Both the position numbers and the translations under genes were made by a program. From Bacteriovoracaceae bacterium (GTDB taxonomy: Bacteria > Bdellovibrionota > UBA1018), in assembly GCA_947447665.1 (NCBI GenBank), contig CANFJX010000003.1, forward strand, positions 186,001 to 250,000: a DNA stretch of 64,000 nucleotides, written 5' to 3'. This document shows positions 52,579 to 62,687 of the stretch, piece after piece. The notes under the pieces are model-generated. The model was not told where the DNA came from and did not search any database. It saw only the letters and a list, made by a program, of their open reading frames with translations. How positions within the stretch are numbered: position 1 is the stretch's first letter; the number at the start of each line of letters is the position of its first letter.

Positions 52579-54276
52579 TTACTTCCGGCTCACGACTGAT
52601 GCCCAAAAATCTCCGTAATGACAGATCTTCATGTCCCATTGTGCGGGGGAAAATTCCTCTAAAATTCGTTTACCAAAATGGGCGGCACCATACCGCGGTA
52701 TGTCCTCGGGACGAGGTGGACCAAAGTACCGAGTGAACGCCTCTGGTTGACTCTCATTCTTGGGTTCATTCAAATCGAGACTTAAAATAATAGCGTCCGT
52801 AGTTTGAGCAAACTGCCAAGCTCGATCCTTCAGATCATAAAAATCGAGGGTTCGGGTCAAATCGTATTCGGGGTGCCGTACAGCCAGATCCACCAAAACA
52901 TCGGGAAGGTGAGTCTGCCAAATTTTAGGGTGATCATGATGAACATGGGATTGTATACCGCTATCAATGCAATCCACCCACTCTTCAAAAACAGGCCATC
53001 GATAACTCGGATGCATTTGCTTAGATTGCACGATCGAAGCACTCACTGAGACCAGAGCAAAGCCGCCTGCCATCAATACCAGAGCTCTCTTCATCTTTGT
53101 GTTGGACCCCAGCTTTTCTTGCAAGCTTAATAGCGTTAGTGCAAGCCAAGGCCAGAAAAGAAAGTGACAAATCCCCACAAACCACGCCTCCGGCTTGGAG
53201 TACCAGAGATAGAAACTGGCCCAAAAAGCCAGTCCTGCGCCCAATTCTAAGGAGATCGTCGGCAAAACAACTTGCCTTTTGTCTCGATCACTTCTCGGTA
53301 GGCCAGTGACAAAAACCGTAAAAAAGAGCCGGACCGTTAGGGTCACAATCAGAAACCAAAGAAGAACCTTGGAGATCTTGAAAAAAGCAGGAAGTTTAAC
53401 GGGACTCCCCATTTCAATAAAAAGTAAATTAAAAAAGCCATGTTCAAAACCCCAATTGGGGATTGCGAGTCTAGCAAACTGGGTACTCATCTGCTTTAAA
53501 AATAGCGGTAAATGCCAGACACAGTAAATCAACCAAGGGGAGAGAAAACCCAAAGTACGAGTTCCAATTGCAATCAGTCTTTTTAACCAGATCTTAAAAA
53601 AATGAGTACCCCGAGAAGGCATCAAGGCCCCGACCACCCCAGGAACAAGAACGATCGCATCAAAATGAAAGTACGCTGCAGTGGCTAAGCCGCCCGAAAT
53701 CGTCCAAAAGAAATTCGACGATAGGGGTTCTGACTTCTGCTGCGCTCTCCAGAACGCTTTAAGTATTACCAGCCATATCAACCCAACCCAGGCTTCGGGC
53801 CGTATCACGACGGTAGACCAACGAACTGTAGGGTCCCAAAGGGCAGCCATACCCAACACCATGGGTACCAGCCAATTCGAACGATAACTATGCCCTTGCC
53901 TGAGCCAACTCCAAAGTCCCCAAGCCCAACCCATGAGGGCCAGTAAAGAGATTAATTTGAAAGCTATGGTCGGACTCAAGACTTTTGTTAACCCTAAGGC
54001 GTCGCCTGTTCCGAGAACCAAGGTCAAAGCCGGCAGGGTATTAAAATTAACTTCGTCGTAATAGGGAACAAATGCAGCCTGATTATGCATTCTCCACAAT
54101 GGCGGCCACTGCATCAAGTCCCGCCAGGGGAGAAAAAACGGAGCCGCGTCCGACCAAGGCACAGGAACAAAACCTAAAGGAGAAAAAAGAAAGTAACAGC
54201 AACTCAACACTACAATCAGAGCAAAGATCAGTGAAAAATAGGACGTAGCCTTATTGGTAGGATGAGGAGGGCGCAT
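52579..54276 (-). CDS. Polytopic membrane protein, probable GT-C-type glycosyltransferase
   Basis: A 565-residue protein with about ten hydrophobic segments and a soluble C-terminal part of about 150 residues. An Asp/Glu-containing loop after the first helix (PYYDEVNF) and the overall layout resemble GT-C glycosyltransferases that use lipid-linked sugars. I do not recognise a closer family. Location beside the polysaccharide locus supports an envelope role; the acceptor is unknown. It is divergent from ugd across 129 bases. Confidence 0.65.
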   Translation of the reverse strand: MRPPHPTNKATSYFSLIFALIVVLSCCYFLFSPLGFVPVPWSDAAPFFLPWRDLMQWPPLWRMHNQAAFVPYYDEVNFNTLPALTLVLGTGDALGLTKVLSPTIAFKLISLLALMGWAWGLWSWLRQGHSYRSNWLVPMVLGMAALWDPTVRWSTVVIRPEAWVGLIWLVILKAFWRAQQKSEPLSSNFFWTISGGLATAAYFHFDAIVLVPGVVGALMPSRGTHFFKIWLKRLIAIGTRTLGFLSPWLIYCVWHLPLFLKQMSTQFARLAIPNWGFEHGFFNLLFIEMGSPVKLPAFFKISKVLLWFLIVTLTVRLFFTVFVTGLPRSDRDKRQVVLPTISLELGAGLAFWASFYLWYSKPEAWFVGICHFLFWPWLALTLLSLQEKLGSNTKMKRALVLMAGGFALVSVSASIVQSKQMHPSYRWPVFEEWVDCIDSGIQSHVHHDHPKIWQTHLPDVLVDLAVRHPEYDLTRTLDFYDLKDRAWQFAQTTDAIILSLDLNEPKNESQPEAFTRYFGPPRPEDIPRYGAAHFGKRILEEFSPAQWDMKICHYGDFWASVVSRK

Positions 54277-54405
54277 AGCTGGGGAGTGTAACTGATTTCT
54301 TCTGTTTGTAAAACTTTAAGCAACCTAGGCACCGCAACACAATAATGATTGCTGACTCCTGCATTTGTTAGTAAAAGTAAGACTCTTACACCCGGGAGAA
54401 CATAG

Positions 54406-55776
54406 ATGCGAATTTCAATATTTGGTTCCGGCTATGTTGGCCTTGTCACAGGCGTTTGCTTTGCCGAAATGGGCCGAGAAGTCATTTGCGCCGATATTGA
54501 TGAAAGCAAAATTCAGTTACTCCAAAATGGAGTCTCTCCCATTTATGAGCCGGGCCTCGAGGCGCTCATCGCTAGCAACTTAAAAGACGGACGCCTATTA
54601 TTTACTACCGATATAGAGAGCGCGATCAAAAGCTCCGAAGTCCTTTTCATTGCTGTAGGTACACCGTCTGACATTGACGGCAGTGCCGACTTGCAATACG
54701 TACTTAAGGTCGCAGAAGCCATCGGTACCTCCATGAATGGGTACAAGGTAATTGTTACGAAATCCACAGTACCCGTCGGTACAAGCACTCGAGTTCGTTC
54801 TATCATCGAAAAGACCCTCGCAACACGTAAGGCGGCGTTCGACTTTGATATCATTGCAAACCCTGAGTTTCTAAAAGAGGGCAGCGCTATTGAAGATTGC
54901 CTCAAGCCTAGCCGGGTAATCATTGGATACGACAACGAACGAGCGAAGAACGTAATGACGTCCCTTTATGAACCGTTCGTAAAAAACGGTAATCCGATCG
55001 TCAGTATGGATCTCGCCTCCGCTGAACTAACAAAATACGCAGCCAATGCAATGCTCGCGACAAAAATATCCTTCATGAATGAGCTTTCGCGGATTTGTGA
55101 ACACACGGGAGCGGACATCGAAAGAGTTCGACATGGCATTGGAGCAGACCCTCGCATTGGCCACCACTTTATTTACCCAGGAGTCGGATATGGCGGCTCT
55201 TGTTTTCCGAAAGACGTGAGGGCCCTAATTAAAATGGGAGAGGATCTCAATGATGAGCTTCATATCCTCAAGGCCGTCGAGCTGACTAACCAGATGCAAC
55301 GCGAGCACTTTTTCCTTAAGCTCCAAAGGCATTTCGGAAGCCTTCAAAACAAAACCATCGCCCTCTGGGGCCTTGCATTCAAGCCCGGTACCGATGACAT
55401 CCGGGATGCCCCCTCTATTGATCTCATTGAGAAATTATTGGCGGCCGGCGCTACCGTGGTAGCTTTTGACCCGGTCGCTACTAAGAACGTCATCGCGCGA
55501 TTTGGAGAAAGAAAAAATCTCAAATTCGTAGAAAATCAGTATCAAGCAGCACAAGGAGCGGATGCGCTTTGTGTTGTTACAGAATGGATGCAATTCCGTG
55601 AACCGGACTTTAAGAAACTAAAAAAAATCCTTCTTAATCCGACTATTTTCGACGGTAGAAACATTTACTCTCCGCAAGAACTTCATAACCAAGGCTTCAC
55701 TCTCTATGCAATCGGGAGAGCCACGAGCCACGCTAGCACGAACACCCCAACCCTCAAGCAGCCGAAAAGGAGTTAG
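54406..55776 (+). CDS. ugd: UDP-glucose 6-dehydrogenase
   Basis: NAD-dependent four-electron oxidation of UDP-glucose to UDP-glucuronate, a precursor of capsule or LPS sugars. N-terminal [19 protein letters not shown], then [18 protein letters not shown] and the catalytic cysteine in [13 protein letters not shown] near 268. [17 protein letters not shown] is the C-terminal signature. Length 456. GGGAG lies about 7 bases before the ATG. It uses the UDP-glucose made by GalU. It ends 1 base before rfbB. Confidence 0.96.
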   Translation: MRISIFGSGYVGLVTGVCFAEMGREVICADIDESKIQLLQNGVSPIYEPGLEALIASNLKDGRLLFTTDIESAIKSSEVLFIAVGTPSDIDGSADLQYVLKVAEAIGTSMNGYKVIVTKSTVPVGTSTRVRSIIEKTLATRKAAFDFDIIANPEFLKEGSAIEDCLKPSRVIIGYDNERAKNVMTSLYEPFVKNGNPIVSMDLASAELTKYAANAMLATKISFMNELSRICEHTGADIERVRHGIGADPRIGHHFIYPGVGYGGSCFPKDVRALIKMGEDLNDELHILKAVELTNQMQREHFFLKLQRHFGSLQNKTIALWGLAFKPGTDDIRDAPSIDLIEKLLAAGATVVAFDPVATKNVIARFGERKNLKFVENQYQAAQGADALCVVTEWMQFREPDFKKLKKILLNPTIFDGRNIYSPQELHNQGFTLYAIGRATSHASTNTPTLKQPKRS

Positions 55777-55777
55777 A

Positions 55778-56842
55778 ATGATCTTTGTCACTGGAGGCGC
55801 TGGTTTTATTGGCAGCAATTTCGTATTAGATTGGATTGAGCAATTCGATGAGCCATTAATTAACCTCGACAAGCTCACCTACGCAGGCAATTTAGAAAAT
55901 CTTACCTCATTACAAAACAACCCTCGGTACACTTTCATCCAAGGCGATCTGGGCGATCGAGAACTGTTGGATCGTCTTTTAAACCAATACAAGCCTCGCG
56001 CAGTGCTGCACTTTGCTGCTGAAAGTCACGTGGATCGCTCCATCCATGGCCCCGAAGACTTTATCCAAACCAACATTATTGGTACATTTCGATTGTTGGA
56101 ATCAGCTTGTACGTTTTGGCGTTATTTGGATCAGCCAGAAAAAAGTCGTTTCCGATTTCTACATGTCAGTACCGACGAAGTCTACGGTACGCTCTCCAAG
56201 ACCGACTTACCGTTTACAGAAGTTAACCCCTACCAACCCAACAGTCCTTACAGTGCCAGTAAGGCAGCGAGCGATCATTTGGTACGAGCCTGGCACCACA
56301 CATATGGGCTGCCAGTGCTCACTACAAACTGCAGTAACAACTACGGCCCCTACCACTTTCCGGAAAAGCTCATCCCTCTCATGATTGTCAACGCCCTAGC
56401 CGGTAAAGCTTTACCAGTCTACGGTGACGGCCTTCAAGTGAGAGACTGGCTCTATGTAAAAGACCATTGCAAGGCAATCCATCGCGTACTCGAGAGTGGC
56501 AAACCTGGTGAGACTTACAACATCGGCGGATGGAATGAAAAAACCAACATCGAGATCGTCCGAACGATTTGCTCCATCCTTGACCGGCTTCGTCCGAAAG
56601 TCGACAACAGTAGGTACGATGCTCAGATCTCCTATGTTGCCGACCGCCCGGGCCATGACCGTCGGTATGCAATCGATGCCAGCAAGATAGAGCGCGAACT
56701 GGGCTGGAGGCCGGATGAAACTTTTGAGACTGGGATCCTCAAAACTGTAGAATGGTACCTGGCTCACCCCGAATGGATCGTGAATATTCAAAACGGTTCT
56801 TACCGCAATTGGATCAACAAAAACTATGAGGCTCGATCATGA
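55778..56842 (+). CDS. rfbB: dTDP-glucose 4,6-dehydratase
   Basis: SDR enzyme making dTDP-4-keto-6-deoxyglucose. NAD motif [15 protein letters not shown] at the start, [27 protein letters not shown] (Asp-Glu catalytic pair) and the YxxxK motif in [30 protein letters not shown] also fits. ATG 55778 has AAGGAG 5 bases upstream, giving 354 residues; the longer frame lies inside ugd. It overlaps rfbA by 4 bases. rfbC and rfbD are absent here, so the product is not simply sent to rhamnose. Confidence 0.96.
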   Translation: MIFVTGGAGFIGSNFVLDWIEQFDEPLINLDKLTYAGNLENLTSLQNNPRYTFIQGDLGDRELLDRLLNQYKPRAVLHFAAESHVDRSIHGPEDFIQTNIIGTFRLLESACTFWRYLDQPEKSRFRFLHVSTDEVYGTLSKTDLPFTEVNPYQPNSPYSASKAASDHLVRAWHHTYGLPVLTTNCSNNYGPYHFPEKLIPLMIVNALAGKALPVYGDGLQVRDWLYVKDHCKAIHRVLESGKPGETYNIGGWNEKTNIEIVRTICSILDRLRPKVDNSRYDAQISYVADRPGHDRRYAIDASKIERELGWRPDETFETGILKTVEWYLAHPEWIVNIQNGSYRNWINKNYEARS

Positions 56843-57732
56843 ACCGCAAAGGCATTATTTTGGCTGGAGGCTCTGGGACACGTTTGCACCCTGCTACTCT
56901 CGCTATTTCAAAGCAACTCCTTCCAGTCTACGACAAGCCTATGATTTATTACCCACTCTGCACACTCATGCTAGCTGGGATCCGCGAAATCTTGATCATT
57001 TCTACGCCCATGGATACTCCCCGCTTTGAACAACTCCTGGGCGACGGAAGTCAATGGGGGATCTCACTGAGCTACGCTGTTCAGGCCGTACCGAACGGTC
57101 TTGCTCAAGCGTTTATCATTGGCGAAAAATTCCTAGGAGACGCCCCAAACGCATTGGTTCTGGGAGATAATATTTTTTACGGTCACAATTTAAAGCCCAT
57201 GCTAGCGGATGCATCTAAAAGCAACACGAATGCGTCCATTTTTGCATACCCTGTGAAGGATCCAGAGCGATATGGCGTGGTCGAGTTTGACAAAACTGGC
57301 AAAGCGATCACGATCGAAGAAAAGCCTGCAGTCCCGAAATCTCGTTATGCCGTCACGGGCCTCTACTTCTATGATAATGATGTCGTGCGCATCGCTAAAG
57401 AAGTGAAACCTTCAGCTCGGGGCGAGTTTGAAATCACCGACATCAATCGGCACTATCTTCTTACTGGTAAACTTCAAGTTCAAATCATGGGTCGAGGATT
57501 TGCTTGGCTCGATACAGGCACCCACGAAGCAATGCTCGAAGCCTCCCACTTTATTTCCACGATCGAGCGACGTCAGGGATTCAAAGTTTCATGCCCAGAG
57601 GAGATTGCCTGGCGACAGCACTGGATTGATGACGAGGAACTAGAGCGCCTGGCCAAGCCCCTTTCAAAATCTGGATATGGCCAGTATCTTCAATCACTCT
57701 TACAATTTCCGGGCTTAAGTTCTGGGTGGTAG
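56839..57732 (+). CDS. rfbA: Glucose-1-phosphate thymidylyltransferase
   Basis: Makes dTDP-glucose from dTTP and glucose 1-phosphate. The N-terminal motif [20 protein letters not shown] and [20 protein letters not shown] are clear, as are [11 protein letters not shown] near 110 and [21 protein letters not shown] near 160. 297 residues, standard length. It overlaps rfbB by 4 bases (ATGA). Supplies RfbB and thus the deoxy-amino sugar pathway encoded 2 kb to the right. Confidence 0.97.
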   Translation: MNRKGIILAGGSGTRLHPATLAISKQLLPVYDKPMIYYPLCTLMLAGIREILIISTPMDTPRFEQLLGDGSQWGISLSYAVQAVPNGLAQAFIIGEKFLGDAPNALVLGDNIFYGHNLKPMLADASKSNTNASIFAYPVKDPERYGVVEFDKTGKAITIEEKPAVPKSRYAVTGLYFYDNDVVRIAKEVKPSARGEFEITDINRHYLLTGKLQVQIMGRGFAWLDTGTHEAMLEASHFISTIERRQGFKVSCPEEIAWRQHWIDDEELERLAKPLSKSGYGQYLQSLLQFPGLSSGW

Positions 57733-57735
57733 TAA

Positions 57736-59475
57736 CTAAAAAATAAGGGCAATCCGACGATGATCCCTACTACTTAATTTCTCCCGAAAATCATTTGCAC
57801 CAACTACTTTGGGCTTCAGATCAAACACGCCACCTGGGTAGCCAGCCGTATCAATATAAATTGCCCTAAATCCAAGCGCCTTAATGCGTTCGATATCCAA
57901 TGAGGGTTCACTCAAACTGCGGATCAAGTCAGTATTAGCTCGACCCTTGAATGAGCCATATGAAAATTTCAACTTTTGAGTAAAAATCATCGCTCGCATG
58001 TGTTCATAGTCAGACATCCCGTAGACAGCTGGCATTTCGGGAAATGGCACGAATGGCAACTGGAGGACGCTTGCCCCTTCTGGCAACTTACTCTCCAAAG
58101 CGGCAAAAAAATCATGGTCATTATTGAAGCTCACCGGATCCGGACCTGCCTCAAATCGCCCATGTCGGGGAGCCAACTCGAGAAGTGCAAAAATTAAAGC
58201 GATAACAACACCAAATCGAAACCCTTTAGTTTTTCTTTTTGCTAATTGTCCCTGCAGCTGCAGCCCAATAAAAAGATAACTTAGACACGCGATCCAAATG
58301 CTAATTCGGTTAAGACAACGGAACCTAGCTAATCCAAACTGAGCAAAGATACTCCCATATCCCCCAATCGTCGCAAACAGCAACATCCCTAGAGCAGACA
58401 AACCCAAAAAATAGCTCAACTGGGTCTTCTTATATTCACCTCGGACAAAAGTCACGATCAGCATCGTGAGACCAGCAAACCCGAAAAGCCCAATCGTTTC
58501 ACCAAAGCCCTCCACCACAGGTGTGCCACTACGATAACGCGCGCTAGCAGCAGCAAGAGGCCGAATGACCGAGTCGACTGGCGGTAAAAATAAATTGATC
58601 AGTTTAAGACCATATAATTCAACATCCGTAGTGGTTCGACTCGACAGTCCCGCATTACCACCAGCTTGGATCCAAAAAACCCAGGTCGGTATGAGATAGA
58701 TCATCAACGACACCAACAGAAATGCCACAGGCAACCCACAGACCTTCAAAAGCCTTCTTGTGTCGATCTTCCCGGGCGCCACCCAGCAAACAAAAATGAG
58801 TGCTATTTGGAACATCAAAAAATAGCTTTGATAAAATCCACAACCTGCAAAGAAAATTGCAAAAAGAGCGTCTTGCCACTCAAAGACCGGCGAGCTCTCA
58901 TCTTGCACTCGCCGCCAAAGGCGAATTAAATACCCGAACGCAATGGGAACCGTAAAATAGAGAGCATAGTAAATATGATTAAATCGATTGAAGTGGAATG
59001 GGAGCAGCGTATAGAGCACCGACAAAGCTACGCTCAAAAATCGATTGACAGCATTCGACCTAAGTAACCAATACATTGCCGCTGCATTCAAAGGGAACGA
59101 CAAAAGCCAAGACACATCTAAAACATGAAACGGATTACTCGTAAACCTCGATACTAGCCAAAACAAACTGTGAAAGACACCGTCAGTGGATGGGTAATCA
59201 CTAAAATTGAATCCAAAAGGCGCCGCCAACCGGGCACTCTTGATCCCCGAATAGGGAAGCCAATCTCCATCAATCATTGCTTTAATGAAGGCCAAGATGC
59301 CGCCGCCATCACCTGCAAAATGAATCGGGCGCTGAAGGCGTTCAAATGGATTTACACTTAGGCCAAAGGACCAAATTAAACCGAAACCAAAGCTGAATAA
59401 AATCAGCAAAAAAGGAGCACTATAGCGGGCCAAATAATCTTTATTTTTTTGCACGTTGGACTCACATTTCAGCAA
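57736..59475 (-). CDS. Large polytopic membrane protein, GT-C-like
   Basis: A 579-residue protein with about eleven or twelve hydrophobic segments and a C-terminal periplasmic domain (about the last 150 residues). Its first extracytoplasmic loop has FAGDGGGILAFIKAMIDGDWLP, a pattern seen in membrane glycosyltransferase-like and YfhO-like proteins, which often modify teichoic acid or polysaccharide. It is inserted, opposite in strand, between rfbA and the aminotransferase gene, and is convergent with rfbA at 3 bases. The start is uncertain: a TTG at 59475 or a GTG at 59454; neither has a clear ribosome site. Confidence 0.65.
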   Translation of the reverse strand: MLKCESNVQKNKDYLARYSAPFLLILFSFGFGLIWSFGLSVNPFERLQRPIHFAGDGGGILAFIKAMIDGDWLPYSGIKSARLAAPFGFNFSDYPSTDGVFHSLFWLVSRFTSNPFHVLDVSWLLSFPLNAAAMYWLLRSNAVNRFLSVALSVLYTLLPFHFNRFNHIYYALYFTVPIAFGYLIRLWRRVQDESSPVFEWQDALFAIFFAGCGFYQSYFLMFQIALIFVCWVAPGKIDTRRLLKVCGLPVAFLLVSLMIYLIPTWVFWIQAGGNAGLSSRTTTDVELYGLKLINLFLPPVDSVIRPLAAASARYRSGTPVVEGFGETIGLFGFAGLTMLIVTFVRGEYKKTQLSYFLGLSALGMLLFATIGGYGSIFAQFGLARFRCLNRISIWIACLSYLFIGLQLQGQLAKRKTKGFRFGVVIALIFALLELAPRHGRFEAGPDPVSFNNDHDFFAALESKLPEGASVLQLPFVPFPEMPAVYGMSDYEHMRAMIFTQKLKFSYGSFKGRANTDLIRSLSEPSLDIERIKALGFRAIYIDTAGYPGGVFDLKPKVVGANDFREKLSSRDHRRIALIF

Positions 59476-59672
59476 AATCCGAAGAATTTACATTAAATTT
59501 AATATTGGTTGCAGCTTGAAAAGCTATCGCTTCCCTTGAAACCAGTCAACATGGATCCTCTTGAATTGAGACATATCCAATGAAACAAAAGATTTATACG
59601 GCATAAATCTTCCCCATGTGCGACCAACAAAAGACTTGACTCAAGCTATTTTTTCGCGTTCTCATCAAGTAG
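59476..59672. other. Divergent intergenic region with 12-base palindrome
   Basis: About 197 bases, AT-rich, between the membrane protein (minus) and the aminotransferase (plus). ATTAAATTTAAT at 59492-59503 is a perfect palindrome, possibly a regulator site or part of the leftward promoter. The right half contains a TTGACT hexamer at 59636-59641. No RNA gene was recognised. Confidence 0.5.
59636..59665 (+). promoter_or_regulatory. Candidate promoter just before the aminotransferase start
   Basis: TTGACT (59636-59641, 5 of 6 matches), 18-base spacer, TCTCAT (59660-59665, 4 of 6). The -10 would end 7 bases before ATG 59673, again suggesting a leaderless mRNA. Moderate support. Confidence 0.35.
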
Positions 59673-60800
59673 ATGACAGCCACACACAAAGACCTCACGA
59701 CATCAATCCCCATTAACAATATGTCGCCAAAAATAGAGGCGAATTTAAATGAGATCATGGCCGCCTGCCATGCGGTCATCGCGAGCGGCCGATCAATTCT
59801 CGGACCTGCAGTCAAAAAATTTGAGACGGATTTTTCAATTTATCTAGGAGCCAAACATTGCATTGGCCTTGCAAACGGCACAGAGTCAATTGAACTCGGG
59901 CTCAAGGCTCTCGGAATAGGCAAGAGCAGTGTCGTTGCGACAGTAGCCAACGCTGGAATGTACACAACTACCGCGTTACTCGCTATTGGCGCCCATCCAT
60001 TTTTTATCGACGTAGACCTCACTACTAGAAACACCACGCTCAGTGAGGTCAACCGAGCGATTGATGCAGGGGTAAATGCTGTTGTTGTGACACATTTATA
60101 CGGCCTCGCAACACCTGAGATTGCAAGCATAGCAAAGCTCTGCGCTCAAAAGGGTATCCCACTACTCGAGGATTGTGCTCAAGCTCATGGCGCTGAAATC
60201 GACGGCAAGCTCGTTGGCACCTTTGGTGATGCCGGGAGTTTTAGTTTTTACCCAACTAAGAATCTCGGAGCTCTGGGCGATGGTGGCGCCATCGTCACTA
60301 ACCGATCTGATATTGCGGAAAAAATGCACCAACTGAGACAATATGGCTGGAGCACCAAGTATCGGGTAGAAATCCCCGGAGCTCGAAATAGCCGTCTCGA
60401 TGAGATCCAAGCAGCAATCTTGTCTGTATTCTTACCAAAACTTGACAAGGCAAATGCGCGCAGGCGTGAGATTGCCGCCCGTTACACCACTCATATCAAT
60501 AACCCTAAAGTTCAGACACCAGAACAAACTGGCACTGAATTCGTCGCTCACCTCTATGTCGTACAATGCTCCCAACGTGATCAGCTACGCGAACATCTGC
60601 AACAGATGAAGATTAGCTCCGACATTCATTACCCGATCCCTGATTACAGTCAGCCCATATTCGGCAATTATTTTGGAGGCGTATCCCTACCCAACACGGA
60701 ACACTTAGCCAAGGAAATACTCACCTTACCGTGTTACCCAGAGTTGACTGATGCTGAAGTAGACCTAGTCATAGCAGCGGTGAACAGCTGGCAGTCATGA
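59673..60800 (+). CDS. dTDP-3-keto-6-deoxyhexose aminotransferase (FdtB/QdtB type, DegT family)
   Basis: PLP enzyme of the DegT/DnrJ/EryC1 family, 375 residues. IPINNMSPKIEANLNEIM at the start, GLANGTESIELGLKALG, VTHLYGLATPEI, LEDCAQAHGAEIDGK and the PLP lysine 196 in FYPTKNLGALGDGGA. With an FdtA/QdtA-type isomerase in the window and no rmlC/rmlD, it most likely makes dTDP-Fuc3N or dTDP-Qui3N. It overlaps the GT2 gene by 4 bases. Confidence 0.9.
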   Translation: MTATHKDLTTSIPINNMSPKIEANLNEIMAACHAVIASGRSILGPAVKKFETDFSIYLGAKHCIGLANGTESIELGLKALGIGKSSVVATVANAGMYTTTALLAIGAHPFFIDVDLTTRNTTLSEVNRAIDAGVNAVVVTHLYGLATPEIASIAKLCAQKGIPLLEDCAQAHGAEIDGKLVGTFGDAGSFSFYPTKNLGALGDGGAIVTNRSDIAEKMHQLRQYGWSTKYRVEIPGARNSRLDEIQAAILSVFLPKLDKANARRREIAARYTTHINNPKVQTPEQTGTEFVAHLYVVQCSQRDQLREHLQQMKISSDIHYPIPDYSQPIFGNYFGGVSLPNTEHLAKEILTLPCYPELTDAEVDLVIAAVNSWQS

Positions 60801-61750
60801 AGCATTCAGTCATCATTCCTGTATACAAAAACGAAACTTCGATACCTCGACTAATTCAAGCTCTTTCTGTCATTAATTTAGAGTTAAAGGGCGAAATTGA
60901 AGCCGTTTTCGTAGTAGATGGCAGCCCAGACCAAAGCTTTAAGATCTTAAGAGACGCTCTAGATAGTGCCGACTTTTCAGCCCAATTGCTCGCGCACTCA
61001 AGGAATTTTGGATCATTTCCCGCTATTCGCACCGGCCTTACTGCGGCCCGAGGAGAATTCTTCGCAGTGATGGCAGCAGATCTCCAAGAGCCACCTGAGC
61101 TCATTTCAAAATTTCTTACATCTTTAGCCATCGACGAGTGTGATGTCATTGTCGGAACCAGGAATAGCCGCAAAGATCCTTTGATTTCAAGATTGAGCTC
61201 TACCCTATTCTGGAAACTCTACCGGAATCTGGTAGTCAATGACATGCCCGAGGGAGGGGTCGATGTCTTTGGATGCAACCGTATCTTTCGTGATCACTTG
61301 CTCAAGCTAGAGGAATCACGGTCATCACTCATAGCACTAATATTCTGGCTTGGATTTCGTCGCAAGACAGTCGGCTATGACCGACAGCTTCGACAAGAGG
61401 GGAAATCGGCTTGGACCTTAAACAAAAAAATCGAGTATATGCTGGATAGTGTTTTTGCATTTACAGACTATCCAATACGTTTGCTGATGCGCATCGGCGC
61501 CCTCGGACTCCTTTTTGGACTCATCCTGGGAGCAATCGTCTTAACCGCGAGAATCACGGGCATCTCAGCTGTTCCCGGATATGCAGCCACAATGATCACT
61601 GTTATTATATTGGGAACCTTGAATCTGCTGGGTATTGGATTAGTGGGAACCTATGCATGGCGCGGTTACGAAAACAGCAAGCAGCGGCCATTAGCAATTG
61701 TATCAATTCGCCATGATAATAGGAAATCGAGAAATGAATTACCTAAGTAG
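60797..61750 (+). CDS. GT2 glycosyltransferase with two C-terminal membrane helices (GtrB/ArnC-like)
   Basis: A 317-residue enzyme. GT-A domain with IIPVYKNETSIPRLI, FVVDGSPDQSF, the DxD-like MAADLQEPPE, and a conserved RQEGKSAWTLNKKIEYM. Two hydrophobic helices follow at about 235-260 and 270-295. This group usually moves a sugar onto undecaprenyl phosphate for later periplasmic transfer, so it may supply the GT-C proteins nearby. It overlaps the aminotransferase by 4 bases and the KAS III gene by 17. Confidence 0.9.
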   Translation: MKHSVIIPVYKNETSIPRLIQALSVINLELKGEIEAVFVVDGSPDQSFKILRDALDSADFSAQLLAHSRNFGSFPAIRTGLTAARGEFFAVMAADLQEPPELISKFLTSLAIDECDVIVGTRNSRKDPLISRLSSTLFWKLYRNLVVNDMPEGGVDVFGCNRIFRDHLLKLEESRSSLIALIFWLGFRRKTVGYDRQLRQEGKSAWTLNKKIEYMLDSVFAFTDYPIRLLMRIGALGLLFGLILGAIVLTARITGISAVPGYAATMITVIILGTLNLLGIGLVGTYAWRGYENSKQRPLAIVSIRHDNRKSRNELPK

Positions 61751-62687
61751 CAAAGTAAAAATTTTAGGCACCGGCTCCTATGCACCCGAGCACGTACTAA
61801 CCAACGAAGAACTAGCCAGACGAGTAAACACTACACCCGAATGGATTTTCGACAATCTAGGAATTCACGAACGAAGAATTGCCGCCCCGGACGCATGGAC
61901 CTCAGACTTAGCCACGAGCGCAGCGGAACGGGCAATTCTTTCCGCAGGAATTGACAAGAACGAAATTGACTTACTCATCGTTGCTACGGCAACACCCGAC
62001 CGTAAAGCCCCTTCTACTGCATGTTTCGTTCAAAAAAAACTCGGCATCACTAACCACATCCCGGCGTTCGACATTTCCGCTGTCTGCTCTGGTTTTCTCT
62101 ACGCAATGACCATTGGGTCTCAATTCATAGAGAGCGGGATGCATAAAACTGTTTTAGTCATTGGCGCAGATACTTTCTCTAAAATCACCGACTGGAATAG
62201 AAGAGACTGCGTTTTTTTTGGAGATGGGGCAGGCGCTGTCATCCTGAGACGCGACGACTCTGGCAATGCCTTTTTTTCGAGTAGTTTATTTGCAGATGGA
62301 AGTGGGCATGACTCATTTACCGTTTACCCATCAGATCCATACTTTACGATGCGAGGTAAAGACGTCTACGAAACAGGAACTATCGTACTACCTCAAGCAA
62401 TTCAGTCGGTATTAGCAGTAAATCAACTCTCCACGACGGACATCACCTGGATCGTACCGCACCAGCCATCCATCCGAATTTTAAAGAAGACCGCAGAAGT
62501 ACTGAATATCCCTTTTGACCGGGTATTAACCAATATGGATCGTTACGCGAATACCTCAGGCGCCACAATTCCGATTCTACTGGATGAAATGACCCGTGCA
62601 AAAAAGTTCAAAAAGGACGATCTTCTCGTATTTGCAGCAGTCGGCTCCGGTTGGACCTGGGGAGCGGCGCTGTATCGATGGCTTTAG
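61734..62687 (+). CDS. Beta-ketoacyl-ACP synthase III-like enzyme in a sugar locus
   Basis: A 317-residue FabH/KAS III relative with the full catalytic triad: Cys118 in DISAVCSGFLYAM, His243 in WIVPHQPSIRIL and Asn273 in YANTSGATIP. KILGTGSYAPEHVLTNEEL opens the protein. It lies within the amino-sugar locus rather than with fab genes. In similar loci such enzymes are thought to supply an unusual short acyl group (for example hydroxybutyryl) for the amino sugar; this is inference. ATG 61734 is preferred over an earlier start inside the GT2 gene. Confidence 0.88.
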   Translation: MNYLSSKVKILGTGSYAPEHVLTNEELARRVNTTPEWIFDNLGIHERRIAAPDAWTSDLATSAAERAILSAGIDKNEIDLLIVATATPDRKAPSTACFVQKKLGITNHIPAFDISAVCSGFLYAMTIGSQFIESGMHKTVLVIGADTFSKITDWNRRDCVFFGDGAGAVILRRDDSGNAFFSSSLFADGSGHDSFTVYPSDPYFTMRGKDVYETGTIVLPQAIQSVLAVNQLSTTDITWIVPHQPSIRILKKTAEVLNIPFDRVLTNMDRYANTSGATIPILLDEMTRAKKFKKDDLLVFAAVGSGWTWGAALYRWL

